A stretch of 64,000 nt of DNA. It comes from Cetobacterium sp. ZOR0034. Its GTDB lineage: Bacteria; Fusobacteriota; Fusobacteriia; Fusobacteriales; Fusobacteriaceae. Positions 26,709 through 38,798 of this stretch are shown one piece after another (positions within the stretch are counted from its first letter, which is position 1; the number at the start of each line of letters is the position of its first letter). Under the pieces are notes generated by a model. It was not told where the DNA came from. It worked only from the letters and a program-made list of their open reading frames with translations, and did no database searches. Location: NCBI RefSeq assembly GCF_000799075.1, contig NZ_JTLI01000007.1, positions 62,001 to 126,000 on the forward strand, written 5' to 3'. The translations under genes and the position numbers were made by a program.

Positions 26709-28358
26709 TTAAATTTTATAAACTACACTTTCATAAGCTCTAATCTGAAACTCTTTAGATTCTCTAGTCATATTCTGATAATTAGATATCACTATGTTTT
26801 CATCTTTTAATTCAAACTCTGAAAGATCTAAAGTCTTCTCATTTTTACTCAGATTAGCTAAAACCAAATATTTTTTATCTTCTGATTCTCTTAAATATGC
26901 AAACACATCCTCATCACTTTCTAAAATCAGTTTAAAATCTCCATGTATTAAAGTTCTGCTTTCTTTTTTTAACTTTATCAAATTTTTATAATAGTTGTAA
27001 ATAGAATTTTTATCATTCAGTTGATTTTTTACATTTATAACTCTATAATTCTCGTTTACTTTTAACCAAGGTTGTCCTAAAGTGAATCCAGCATTCTCTG
27101 AATCATCCCATTGCATAGGAGTTCTAGAGTTATCTCTAGACGTATTTGATAAAATCTCCAAAACATCTTTTTCCGGTACTCCAGCCTCTAGTTTTTCTTT
27201 TCCTTCATTTAAACTTTTTACATCTTTAAACTCTGAAAGCGAATCAAAATTTGTATTAGTCATACCTATCTCTTGTCCTTGGTATATAAAAGGAGTTCCC
27301 TTTTGTAAAAAATATGCTGTTGCAAAAGCTTTCGCTGATTCTGACCAATACTCCTTATCGTTACCCCATGTCGATGTACTTCTTGGTATATCATGATTCT
27401 CTATGAAAAGAGCATTCCACCCCTTATCTTTTAAAGCTATCTGCCACTTATTTAAAACATCTTTATATGCTTTTGGAGAAAATTCTGCTTTCCCCTCATA
27501 ATCCCATAACTTTAGATGCTCAAACTGGAATATCATATTGAACTTTCCTCTTTCACTACAAACCCACTCATCGGAACTTTCAGCATCTACCCCATTCGCT
27601 TCTCCCACTGTAACTATATCATACTTATCAAAAGTTGACTCCTTTAGCTCTTTTAGGTATTTTTGGATTCCATCCACATTCATATGCATATCAAAAGAAT
27701 CAACATATCTCTTTCCCAGAGGATTTGGCATATCCGGAAACCCTTCAGCTTTTTTTATATGACTTATTGCATCTACTCTAAATCCATCAATTCCTTTATC
27801 CAACCACCAATTCATCATTTTATAGACTTCTTTTCTCATATCCTCATTTTCCCAATTCAGATCTGGTTGTTTTTTAGAGAAAAGATGAAGATAGTACTCA
27901 TCTGTTTTTGAGCAGTGCTCCCAAGCTGATCCTTTAAATATACTCTCCCAGTTATTTGGTTCAGCATCATCTTTTCCCTCTTTCCAAATATACCAATCAC
28001 GTTTTGGATTGTCTTTTGATTCTCTGGCCTCTATAAACCATGGGTGCTCATCACTTGTATGATTTATAACAAGATCAATTATAAGTTTCATATCACGTCT
28101 ATGAGCTTCAGCTAACAATCTATCAAAATCTGACATATTTCCAAACTCTTCTAAAATATCTTTATAATCACTGATGTCATATCCATTATCATCATTTGGA
28201 CTCTTAAAAAACGGAGATACCCAAATCAAATCAATACCTAACTCTTTTAAGTAATCTAACTTTTCAATTATACCATTTAAGTCCCCAATTCCATCTCCAT
28301 TAGAATCTTTAAAACTTCTTGGATAGATTTGATAACCCACAAGTTCTTTCCACCACAT
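26709..28358 (-). CDS. GH13 alpha-glucosidase (oligo-1,6-glucosidase / trehalose-6-phosphate hydrolase type)
   Basis: The start is the ATG at 28358, six bases after GGAGGAG; the 8-codon longer frame would begin at the operator. The 549-residue enzyme starts WWKELVGYQIYPRSFKDSNGDG and has DLVINHTSDEHPWF, GIDGFRVDAISHI (nucleophile Asp), VTVGEANG (acid Glu) and FIENHDIPRS. These are the four conserved GH13 regions of subfamily 31-like enzymes that attack isomaltose, dextrin ends or phosphorylated disaccharides. It is cytosolic and lies first in an operon with a PTS permease. Whether it needs a 6-phosphorylated substrate cannot be told from the motifs. Confidence 0.88.
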   Translation of the reverse strand: MWWKELVGYQIYPRSFKDSNGDGIGDLNGIIEKLDYLKELGIDLIWVSPFFKSPNDDNGYDISDYKDILEEFGNMSDFDRLLAEAHRRDMKLIIDLVINHTSDEHPWFIEARESKDNPKRDWYIWKEGKDDAEPNNWESIFKGSAWEHCSKTDEYYLHLFSKKQPDLNWENEDMRKEVYKMMNWWLDKGIDGFRVDAISHIKKAEGFPDMPNPLGKRYVDSFDMHMNVDGIQKYLKELKESTFDKYDIVTVGEANGVDAESSDEWVCSERGKFNMIFQFEHLKLWDYEGKAEFSPKAYKDVLNKWQIALKDKGWNALFIENHDIPRSTSTWGNDKEYWSESAKAFATAYFLQKGTPFIYQGQEIGMTNTNFDSLSEFKDVKSLNEGKEKLEAGVPEKDVLEILSNTSRDNSRTPMQWDDSENAGFTLGQPWLKVNENYRVINVKNQLNDKNSIYNYYKNLIKLKKESRTLIHGDFKLILESDEDVFAYLRESEDKKYLVLANLSKNEKTLDLSEFELKDENIVISNYQNMTRESKEFQIRAYESVVYKI

Positions 28359-28378
28359 TTTATCTCCTCCAATTTTGT

Positions 28379-28390
28379 GCAAACGTTTGC
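28379..28390. promoter_or_regulatory. LacI-type operator GCAAACGTTTGC
   Basis: A perfect 12-base palindrome with a central CG lies between the promoter and ribosome binding site of the GH13 gene. It is the classical shape of a LacI-family operator, and a LacI-type gene lies directly upstream. Confidence 0.8.
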
Positions 28391-28406
28391 CTTTTTTTAT
28401 GAAACC

Positions 28407-28435
28407 ATTCTAGCATTTTTTTAAAAATTTGTCTA
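28407..28435 (-). promoter_or_regulatory. Promoter of the GH13-PTS-EEP operon
   Basis: On the reverse strand TAGACA (28435-28430) and TAGAAT (28412-28407) are 17 bases apart, with TGC before the -10 box. Start would be near 28400, so the operator overlaps the early transcribed region. Confidence 0.6.
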
Positions 28436-28444
28436 TATACAAAA

Positions 28445-28490
28445 CAAAAAAGTTGCAAAAAAGTTACTACATACTTTTTTACAACTTTAT
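28445..28490 (-). terminator. Terminator of the second LacI gene
   Basis: An AAGTTG...CAACTT stem with inner AAAAAAGT/ACTTTTTT pairing and a TACTACAT loop is followed on the reverse strand by TTTTTTG. It separates the LacI gene from the operon it controls. Confidence 0.75.
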
Positions 28491-28500
28491 TTTAATATTA

Positions 28501-29484
28501 TTACAACTCTATATTCACCACTCTGCTACTATTTTCAGATTTATCTTCGATATGATCAATCAAAATATCAACAGCCTCTATTCCTAACTTTTCAGGTTTT
28601 ATATCTACTAAATAAACTTTTTCACGCCAACTCTCTTTTAAATTCGTCTTATTGAAACTTACAATATTTACATCATAATTTTTCTTCTCTTCTAAATATT
28701 CTAAAAATCCTTTCAATAGATTATCTTCAGAGATTATAAAATTCTTAGGATTTTCCAATTTAAATATTTTTTTAGCTAAACGATACCCCTCTTCTCTTGA
28801 AAAATCATTTCCTAAAAAGATTTCACTTTCCAACCCTAACTCATTTGAAGCAGATTGAAATCCATCTATACGATTGTTTGTCATTGTTAATTTTTTATCT
28901 CCTCCAACAAAAAATATCTTTGATTTTTCCAATCTCTTTATTGAAGGAAATAAAATCTTTTTTACAGCTTCATAAGTAGCTTTCAAATTGTCATTATCAA
29001 CCCATAAAACCCCATCTTTATTTTCTGGTTCACCTATTATAACAAAAGGAAATTTTAACTCTTTCAAAAATTCTATACTTTTATCCTCTTTTCTAGTCGA
29101 CATCAAGCAAATCCCATCTACAAATCCACTTTCAACGAGTTTTTTGGTACTCTCATACTCCTCTTTTTCATTTTTACAAAAGTCATACATAATATAGTAA
29201 TCTCTTTCTTTAGCTTTTAAACTTATCCCTTGCATAATCTCTATAAAAAATGGACTCGAAAATAGTTTTATAGCTTCTTCAGGCATAATAACTCCAAGAA
29301 CTCCACTTTTTTTCTTCACTAAACCTCTTGCCATTATATTCGGTTTATAATTTAATTTTTTTATTGATTCTCTAACTTTCTCTTTTGTACTTTCACTTAT
29401 TTTAGAGCTATCAGATATCACTCTTGAAACTGTTGAAATAGAAACTCCTGCATCTATAGCAATCTCTTTTATTGTTATTTTCAT
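28501..29484 (-). CDS. LacI family repressor of the alpha-glucoside PTS operon
   Basis: The 327-residue protein starts MKITIKEIAIDAGVSISTVSRVISDS, a canonical LacI helix-turn-helix, followed by the hinge NIMARGLVKKKS and an effector domain. AGGGAGC lies before the ATG. It is transcribed just upstream of the GH13-PTS-EEP operon, from its own promoter and with its own terminator. The perfect palindrome between the two is the likely target. The effector is unknown. Confidence 0.9.
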   Translation of the reverse strand: MKITIKEIAIDAGVSISTVSRVISDSSKISESTKEKVRESIKKLNYKPNIMARGLVKKKSGVLGVIMPEEAIKLFSSPFFIEIMQGISLKAKERDYYIMYDFCKNEKEEYESTKKLVESGFVDGICLMSTRKEDKSIEFLKELKFPFVIIGEPENKDGVLWVDNDNLKATYEAVKKILFPSIKRLEKSKIFFVGGDKKLTMTNNRIDGFQSASNELGLESEIFLGNDFSREEGYRLAKKIFKLENPKNFIISEDNLLKGFLEYLEEKKNYDVNIVSFNKTNLKESWREKVYLVDIKPEKLGIEAVDILIDHIEDKSENSSRVVNIEL

Positions 29485-29516
29485 TTTTCTAGCTCCCTAT
29501 AACTTTATTTTTTTAC

Positions 29517-29544
29517 ATTATAGCGAACTTTTTTGTATTTACAA
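29517..29544 (-). promoter_or_regulatory. Promoter of the second LacI gene
   Basis: On the reverse strand TTGTAA (29544-29539) and a perfect TATAAT (29522-29517) are 16 bases apart. Confidence 0.6.
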
Positions 29545-29665
29545 AACATTTTTTATTTCAATTTTATTTTTTAGTAGATTTTTTTTTATAATATAAGTAT
29601 AATATAATGCACTAATATAATTACAAATCATTAATTATAAATATAAGGGAGGGTTATGTAAAATT

Positions 29666-30517
29666 ATGTCTAATATAAATTTCTTTGAAAAAATAAGTTG
29701 TAGCGCTTTAATCTGTAAAAATGACCCTTATTCTACAATACTTCAGGCAAACTCTGCTTTTTATAAATTAATTGGATACACTAAAGAGGAGATGTTTCAA
29801 CTTTTTGAAAATAAATTTTCTGAATTAGTCATAGATGATCTAGAAGAGATCTTAAAAAAAGTCGGTAATGCAGTAAAAGATAAAAATGTTTTGGATTATG
29901 AATATAGAATAAAAAATAAAAATGGAGATATCTTGTGGATTCACGATATAGCAACATATAATCCCGAAGATGATCTTTTTTATGTTGTTATTATGGATAT
30001 TACATATCGTGAAAACATCTTAAAAAATATCTCTAAATCTTCAGAACTTGATTCTTTATCTAAACTTTTAAATAGAGGTGCTTTAGAAAAAAGAATTGAA
30101 AAAAAGATTTCAAATAAAAAAACTGAATCTCAAGCTATATTTCTGATTGATTTAGACAATTTCAAACAACTCAATGATACTATGGGACACCAAGTTGGAG
30201 ATGAAATTATAAAAATAACTGGTGAAAAACTAAAATTAATTTTTGGAAAAGATTCTATTGTTGGTCGACTTGGAGGAGATGAATTTATTGTTTACTTAGA
30301 TAATCCTTCTTCTGAAAAGCTACTTCATCATTATGCTGAAAACATTTTAAATAACTTAAAATTTGATTCAAATAACATTATTATCGAATCATCTATAGGT
30401 GTCATTTATGACAAAAATAAAATTTATAACTTCGATAACTTATATAAATTTTCAGATATTGCACTTTATGAAGTCAAAAATAAAAAAAAGGGCAATTATA
30501 TACTAAAAAGTATTTGA
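29666..30517 (+). CDS. PAS-GGDEF diguanylate cyclase
   Basis: The 283-residue soluble protein has an N-terminal PAS domain (about residues 12-120, with FYKLIGYTKEEMFQLFENKF and a PAC-like end YVVIMDITYRE). A C-terminal GGDEF domain has LIDLDNFKQLNDTMGHQVGDEII and VGRLGGDEFIVYL. The intact signature predicts c-di-GMP synthesis. The PAS ligand cannot be predicted. The ATG lies twelve bases after GGGAGGG, longer than usual, but no better in-frame start exists. It is monocistronic. Confidence 0.9.
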   Translation: MSNINFFEKISCSALICKNDPYSTILQANSAFYKLIGYTKEEMFQLFENKFSELVIDDLEEILKKVGNAVKDKNVLDYEYRIKNKNGDILWIHDIATYNPEDDLFYVVIMDITYRENILKNISKSSELDSLSKLLNRGALEKRIEKKISNKKTESQAIFLIDLDNFKQLNDTMGHQVGDEIIKITGEKLKLIFGKDSIVGRLGGDEFIVYLDNPSSEKLLHHYAENILNNLKFDSNNIIIESSIGVIYDKNKIYNFDNLYKFSDIALYEVKNKKKGNYILKSI

Positions 30518-30543
30518 ATTCCAAAAATAAATGAAATATACTT

Positions 30544-30571
30544 AGAGGCTTTTTATTGAGCCTCTTTTTTT
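30544..30571 (+). terminator. Terminator of the PAS-GGDEF gene
   Basis: AGAGGCT and AGCCTCT form the stem and seven or more T follow. Confidence 0.85.
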
Positions 30572-30601
30572 ATATTTATCTAAAATTATACATAGAAATT
30601 T

Positions 30602-30621
30602 GAACGTAACATGTTACGTTC
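30602..30621. promoter_or_regulatory. Perfect 20-bp palindrome upstream of malB, candidate activator/regulator site
   Basis: GAACGTAACATGTTACGTTC is a perfect palindrome centred about 41 bases upstream of the -35 box of the malB promoter. This position suits an activator. RpiR-family GlvR/MalR of Bacillus subtilis activates a comparable maltose PTS operon, and an RpiR gene follows malH here. Confidence 0.65.
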
Positions 30622-30652
30622 GTTGTAATGTGTGTTTTTAAGCCTCCAAGTA

Positions 30653-30681
30653 TTGATTCTGAACTTTTTTTATTGTATACT
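30653..30681 (+). promoter_or_regulatory. Promoter of malB-malH
   Basis: TTGATT and TATACT are 17 bases apart; transcription would start about 35 bases before the malB start codon. Confidence 0.6.
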
Positions 30682-30723
30682 CAGATTAACAAAGGATCCT
30701 AGAAAAAAATTAGGAGGTACAAA

Positions 30724-33677
<2,954 letters not shown>

Positions 33678-33686
33678 TAAAAAACT

Positions 33687-33715
33687 AAAGGGAACTATTT
33701 TACTAGTTCCCTTTT
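33687..33715. terminator. Bidirectional terminator between malH and rpiR
   Basis: AAAGGGAACTA and TAGTTCCCTTT form an 11-bp stem between convergent genes and cover the stop codon of the RpiR-type gene. Confidence 0.85.
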
Positions 33716-34419
33716 AAATATCCATCTATTAACTCTTCAAAGAAAAGAATACTATTTCCAAAAAAATCATTCTTCTCTAAATTCCTATCATCTAATAGAT
33801 TACTATTTTTTACTACAAATGTTACTTCAGAAATTTTTTCCATACTACTTCCGACTATCCCTGTTATCACAATAATTGGAACACCATTCGCCTTTGCCTT
33901 ATTACAAAGATTTAATATAGCTGCTGTTTCTCCTGATTTCGAAACAACAATTAGCAGTGGTTTCTCATCATAATCTCTCTCAACATTCTCCATATATTCA
34001 GACATCATTGAAAAATACCCTAAAACCATAAGTTTATCATTTATATATCTTGCTATATGAGCTGAAAATCCAACTCCATGAACAAATATAGCCCCTCGTT
34101 TTCTTCCTTTTAAAAGATTCCTAAACTTCATACCTTTTTGTAAAGTGAAGTCCTGACAATAACTGCTCTTTAAATCTTTCTCTGCTGAATTAGATTTAAG
34201 ACTCAGCTCTAATCTATAAACCATATCGATAAATCCTTTATACCCCAACTTTTTAGAAAGATTCATAACCACAGAAGTAGAAGCAAAACACTCTTTTGCA
34301 ACACCTCTAACTCCAACTTCTAAAGCTTTTTCAATGTTGTTTACAATATAGCTAAGTGCTAACTCCTCTGATTCTGTCAGATTATATCTTTCACCTAACT
34401 TATAGATATCTATCTCCAT
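33703..34419 (-). CDS. RpiR/MurR family regulator (HTH + SIS), likely for malBH
   Basis: The 238-residue protein has an N-terminal RpiR helix-turn-helix (VRGVAKECFASTSVVMNLSKKLGYKGFIDM) and a C-terminal SIS sugar-phosphate-binding domain (GAIFVHGVGFSAHIARY, LIVVSKSGETAAILN). It is convergent to malH and forms its own unit, because a terminator separates it from the upstream PTS gene and a TATAAT-containing promoter lies before it. By analogy with GlvR it may control malB-malH through the 20-bp palindrome. It could also act on the adjacent alpha-mannoside genes. Confidence 0.85.
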   Translation of the reverse strand: MEIDIYKLGERYNLTESEELALSYIVNNIEKALEVGVRGVAKECFASTSVVMNLSKKLGYKGFIDMVYRLELSLKSNSAEKDLKSSYCQDFTLQKGMKFRNLLKGRKRGAIFVHGVGFSAHIARYINDKLMVLGYFSMMSEYMENVERDYDEKPLLIVVSKSGETAAILNLCNKAKANGVPIIVITGIVGSSMEKISEVTFVVKNSNLLDDRNLEKNDFFGNSILFFEELIDGYLKGN

Positions 34420-34468
34420 ATTTCCCCATTCCTTTTTTATTTACTACTCCAAAAACAATTATAACATA

Positions 34469-34509
34469 TAAAAATAACTGAATTCAATAAATGAACTCAG
34501 CTATTTTTT
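34469..34509 (-). terminator. Terminator of the alpha-mannosidase-PTS operon
   Basis: An imperfect hairpin (AATAACTGAATTCA with TGAACTCAGCTATT) is followed by T-rich sequence on the reverse strand. Confidence 0.7.
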
Positions 34510-34515
34510 ATATTG

Positions 34516-36141
34516 TTATTTCGCCCCAAAAATATAGTCATCTAAAAGATTTCTCATTTTTGTAACTCTTCCCCCGAAAACTATATGAACATTACTAGAA
34601 TCTGGAACTATCACTCCATTAGGCTTAGTCTTTTTAATTAAATCTACATTAACTATTGAACTATCCTTTACCTCTATTCTAAGTCTTGAAATACAGTTAT
34701 CAACTTCAACTATATTTTGTAATCCTCCAAGACCATCTATTAGATCTTTAACCTCACTATTTGCAGAGGTATTCTCAACTTTTGTATCTCCAGCTTTACA
34801 GCTTTCTTCATCTTGAGTATCTTCAAAGTCAGATGCATTTCTTCCTATTATCATAACATTGAACTTTTTTATTGTAAAACTATAAACAAAGTAATACATG
34901 ATAAAGAATATTGGTCCGATTGCTAAGAATAGATGCCATTTTGTAACTGTTCCTTGCAGTGCTCCAAACACTATCCAGTCAATTAATCCACCTTGGATAT
35001 TTCCAATTGTAACCTCTAGCATTGCTGGCACCATAAATGCAAGTCCTGCTAAAACAGAGTTCATAAACCAAAGTGCTGGTGATATAAATATAAATGTAAA
35101 ATCAATTGGTTCTGTTATTCCTGTAAGTATAACTGCTGTTAATCCAGGTATGAAATACTTTAAGAACTTCTCTCTCTTTTCAGGTAAAGCACACTTATAC
35201 ATAGCAAATAGTGCTCCTGGCATTCCAAATACCATGTGTAAAATCTTTCCTTGAGCTAAGTAAACCGTAGCCTTTGGAGAGAATGGAAGGTGATTTTCTA
35301 ACTCCGCAAAGTAGATGTTCAGACCTCCAACTTGAGTAGTTCCTGCCACATTCTCTATTCCACCAAGAGCTGTAAATCTAAACGCTTGGTTTAAAATGTG
35401 ATGAAGTCCAGTTGGATTTATAGCTTTTTCTACAAATCCATATAAGAATACTCCAAATGTTCCTAACTTTGATATAATAGTTCCTAAGCTCATGATTGCA
35501 TCATTTATTATTGGCCAGATATAAACTAAAGCCATTCCAACAAGTGGCATCATTAAAACTGTAGCTATCGGTACAAATCTTTTTCCACTGTAGAAACTTA
35601 GAGCTGGATGTAACTCCACCTGTCTAAATTTGTTGTGGATAGCTGCTCCTAAAAGACCAGCTATCATTCCACCAATAACATTCATATTATATACAAATAT
35701 TCCTAAAACATTTGTGAATAGTGCGTTATGAAGAGTCGCTTCAATTTGACTCATCCCCATAAGATTGATTAGGTAGTTTATATCCGTTGTTTTCGGTGTA
35801 TAACCCTGCATAGCTAGAAGATAGTTCATTCCAACAAGCATAGCTATATAACCTATAACTGATGAGTATACTGCTACCTCTTTATCTCTTTTAACAACCC
35901 CTAAAGGAATAGCCATTGCGAAAAGTAGTGGCAATTGAGCAAATGGCACTCCTGATAATCTTCTAATAAAACCTAAAACTAATTGTGCTGTATCCCCTTG
36001 TAAAAAAGGTAAAAACTTAACTATATTTGGATTTTGTAAAGCTGCTGATAACCCTAAAAATATCGCCATGAATGATAGGATTGATATTGGAAACAGCAGA
36101 GTCTTTCCAAAACTTTGAAGCTCTTTTTTTAACTTTTGCAT
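34516..36141 (-). CDS. PTS permease IIC-IIB of the probable mannosylglycerate locus (glucose superfamily)
   Basis: The 541-residue protein has an EIIC domain (TLLFPISILSFMAIFLGLSAALQ, GLHHILNQAFRFTALGG, TGITEPIDFTFIF) and a C-terminal EIIB domain with the phospho-Cys in VDNCISRLRIEV near residue 475. No EIIA is attached. It lies 16 bases after a GH38 alpha-mannosidase gene and near a glycerate kinase. This suggests that it imports and phosphorylates 2-O-alpha-mannosyl-D-glycerate or a related alpha-mannoside. The E. coli MngA permease for that sugar belongs to the fructose superfamily, so this would be a non-homologous replacement. The substrate is inferred from neighbours only. Confidence 0.8.
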   Translation of the reverse strand: MQKLKKELQSFGKTLLFPISILSFMAIFLGLSAALQNPNIVKFLPFLQGDTAQLVLGFIRRLSGVPFAQLPLLFAMAIPLGVVKRDKEVAVYSSVIGYIAMLVGMNYLLAMQGYTPKTTDINYLINLMGMSQIEATLHNALFTNVLGIFVYNMNVIGGMIAGLLGAAIHNKFRQVELHPALSFYSGKRFVPIATVLMMPLVGMALVYIWPIINDAIMSLGTIISKLGTFGVFLYGFVEKAINPTGLHHILNQAFRFTALGGIENVAGTTQVGGLNIYFAELENHLPFSPKATVYLAQGKILHMVFGMPGALFAMYKCALPEKREKFLKYFIPGLTAVILTGITEPIDFTFIFISPALWFMNSVLAGLAFMVPAMLEVTIGNIQGGLIDWIVFGALQGTVTKWHLFLAIGPIFFIMYYFVYSFTIKKFNVMIIGRNASDFEDTQDEESCKAGDTKVENTSANSEVKDLIDGLGGLQNIVEVDNCISRLRIEVKDSSIVNVDLIKKTKPNGVIVPDSSNVHIVFGGRVTKMRNLLDDYIFGAK

Positions 36142-36157
36142 TTTAATACCCCTTTGA

Positions 36158-38719
36158 CTATTTTCTATCGATAACGATGTTTAAAATCTCTTGGCTCTTT
36201 AAAGAGTAACTCTTTATAGCTTCTAATTTCTCTTCAAACATATTACTTAAGAAAACATCTCCATTTAATTCTATTTTAATCTCTCCTGCAGTTGGGTTAA
36301 ACACTCTTAAGAAAGTATTATTTCCATCAGCACTCTCTTTTAAACTGCTTACTACCGCTCCATTTAGATCTATATTTAAATTAGTATCTATATTCTTTCT
36401 AACGTTTGGTACGTTTATGTTGAATCTGTTGAACTCTTTTAATTGATATCCTTCTACTGGTGTTAAGAATTCACGAGCTTTCTCACTGTTATTTTGCTCA
36501 GTTTTGAAGAATGTAAATCCTAAACTGAAGTTAAACTTCTCTTTGTAAAGTTGGTTATCTGGAGTTTCAATCTCAATTCCAGATGGTCTTCCTGGTCTAT
36601 TTATAAGTTCTCTTTTTCCAAGATGAGAGAATGTTCTAAATAGAGTTATGTAAACTTTTTTATCTACTACTTCATACTCTTTTAATCCGTAAGAGTACAT
36701 AGTCGCTTCTGAAGTTTCTGATTTTAAAGAAACATATGAGTTGAATGTTTCAATTGAAACTGGCTTTTCTGCCCACTTATCCTCTTCCCAAATGCTTAAC
36801 TCTTTCTCAAAGTAAACTGGTTTTTCCACTACACATAGATGTGAATCTGATTCCACTCTATCTGTATCTATCTCTGTATTTAAAACCGCTCTGAATCTAG
36901 TATCTTCTAAGTAGTTTACATGTTCAATTCCAACTTTTACAACATCTTTAAGCCCTAAAGAGATTGTTACATTGAATTTTGCTGTAGCATCTAAAGATTT
37001 TTCATCTCTAGAGTTTTGATTCTTTGGTAATTTATATGTTAGGTTGTAATTTAAAATTGATTCGTCCTTCGACGTTAATACTGTGCATCCATCTATTACA
37101 ACCTCTTTAGAGTCTATTATTAAATCTTTATGTGGTGGTGAGTAGTCATAACTATCTCCTGCATCTCCACTTGTCTCTATATAGAATGCATCTTCTATAA
37201 CTCTGTTTTCAGATTTTAGTAGTACATTCAGCTTGTTATTTTCTACATAAATTTTATAGATATCATTTTCTATAGAATCTCCAACAACTTTTTCAGAAAC
37301 TAAGCTATAGCTTTCTCCATCTTTATAAGATAAGTATTTTACAGATAATCCATCTATCTCATCTATTACGAAGCTTACTTTTGTTTTGAATACTTTTATA
37401 TCTAAAAGTCTAGCTGCAACTTGTCTATCAATAAGTCCTGCATCTACAATCTCTTGCTCTAATACAGCGTACTCAATCTCTTTTTCACCATTTAAAATTT
37501 TAAAGTCGCTTGTTCTTGTTATGAACTCCATCTCAACTTTCTCATTTTTTCTAGCATAAGGTAGGTAGTTGTAAAGAGTAACTACATTCTCATCATTTGT
37601 TGAAGCTAAAGATATAAGTCTCATATAAAGTTCGATTTGAGTATCTAAAATCTCTTTTACTTGAGTTAATCTTTGTTTTATATCTCTATTTACTAAATCT
37701 GAGTTACATCCTCCGATACTATCATGTGCATGAGCTCCAAATAACTCTTTTAAGCACTTTTCGAATATCTCATGAGGGTAATCGATTCCTAACTCTTTTC
37801 CTAAAAGAGCAAGTGGCTCTAAAACATTGTATATTTTATACTCTAACTCTGTATTTAAAAGTTTTATATCCATTCTTGTTGAAGTTATTGTCTTATGAAT
37901 TCTAGCATGCTTACTGTGGTTTAGCTCTCCCTCAACAGTTTCTAGGTTTATATCTCTTAGAGTATCAATGTAGCTTTCAAAATCAGATACAGCTACCTTA
38001 TCCTCTTTATAGAAATCTCTCATGTTTTCCATAATAGAGTGGATATCCTTTTGAATTGGCATTTGGTCATGTCCATTCATAACTAATCTAGCATTTCCAG
38101 CTGAATATTTATCCAGAACCTTCATGATTTTTTCCATTCTTACTTTCAGCTCATCCTTGTCGCTCTCTAGATATTTAGCTCCTTGGTATCCTGTTGCTAA
38201 GTTTATTCCAAAAATTACGCTTCCATCGATTCCTTTCCATAAGAAATCTGATTTTTCTCCTTTTAACTCACTGTATCCTCTCCAGAAGAAAGTACTCTCT
38301 ATTCCAAATTGTGAATAAATTTGTGGCATTTGAGCCGAATGACCAAACGTATCAGGAACATATCCTACGTTCATTACATCTCCATACTCCATAGCTTTCT
38401 TTACTCCGTAGAATAGGTTTCTAATGATTGATTCTCCGTGTACTAATAGTAAATCTGTTTGTGTATACCAAGGTCCAACTCTTAGAGCTCCCTTTTTAAC
38501 TAAATTTTCTGTTCTTTCTTTCCACTTTGGTGCAAATTCGATAAAATCGTCTAACATAACACTTTGACCATCTAAAACATAGATTATATCCTCGTGCTTT
38601 TCTAAAAACTCTATAACTTCAAACATATGGTTTCTTAAAAGTACTTGTGTTTCAGCTTTTGTAAAATACCACTCTCTATCCCAATGTGTGTGCATTAATA
38701 TTTTTATATCTCTACTCAT
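36158..38719 (-). CDS. mngB: GH38 alpha-mannosidase (MngB-like)
   Basis: The 853-residue protein begins with the metal-binding motif LMHTHWDREWY. It has the nucleophile Asp in VGYVPDTFGHSAQMPQI near residue 140 and the motif LFGAHAHDSIGGCNSD near residue 325, followed by large beta-domains as in MngB (E. coli, 877 residues). Zinc-type GH38 enzymes cleave alpha-mannosides. MngB acts on phosphorylated mannosylglycerate in the cytosol to give mannose-6-phosphate and glycerate. There is no signal peptide. The pairing with a PTS permease and a divergent glycerate kinase supports this substrate. Confidence 0.9.
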   Translation of the reverse strand: MSRDIKILMHTHWDREWYFTKAETQVLLRNHMFEVIEFLEKHEDIIYVLDGQSVMLDDFIEFAPKWKERTENLVKKGALRVGPWYTQTDLLLVHGESIIRNLFYGVKKAMEYGDVMNVGYVPDTFGHSAQMPQIYSQFGIESTFFWRGYSELKGEKSDFLWKGIDGSVIFGINLATGYQGAKYLESDKDELKVRMEKIMKVLDKYSAGNARLVMNGHDQMPIQKDIHSIMENMRDFYKEDKVAVSDFESYIDTLRDINLETVEGELNHSKHARIHKTITSTRMDIKLLNTELEYKIYNVLEPLALLGKELGIDYPHEIFEKCLKELFGAHAHDSIGGCNSDLVNRDIKQRLTQVKEILDTQIELYMRLISLASTNDENVVTLYNYLPYARKNEKVEMEFITRTSDFKILNGEKEIEYAVLEQEIVDAGLIDRQVAARLLDIKVFKTKVSFVIDEIDGLSVKYLSYKDGESYSLVSEKVVGDSIENDIYKIYVENNKLNVLLKSENRVIEDAFYIETSGDAGDSYDYSPPHKDLIIDSKEVVIDGCTVLTSKDESILNYNLTYKLPKNQNSRDEKSLDATAKFNVTISLGLKDVVKVGIEHVNYLEDTRFRAVLNTEIDTDRVESDSHLCVVEKPVYFEKELSIWEEDKWAEKPVSIETFNSYVSLKSETSEATMYSYGLKEYEVVDKKVYITLFRTFSHLGKRELINRPGRPSGIEIETPDNQLYKEKFNFSLGFTFFKTEQNNSEKAREFLTPVEGYQLKEFNRFNINVPNVRKNIDTNLNIDLNGAVVSSLKESADGNNTFLRVFNPTAGEIKIELNGDVFLSNMFEEKLEAIKSYSLKSQEILNIVIDRK

Positions 38720-38798
38720 TCTAATCGCCTCTTTGTTCTTTTTTTAACACTATTATAAACTAACTGAACAAAAAGTCTTAATCCTTTTTTGTGGATAA

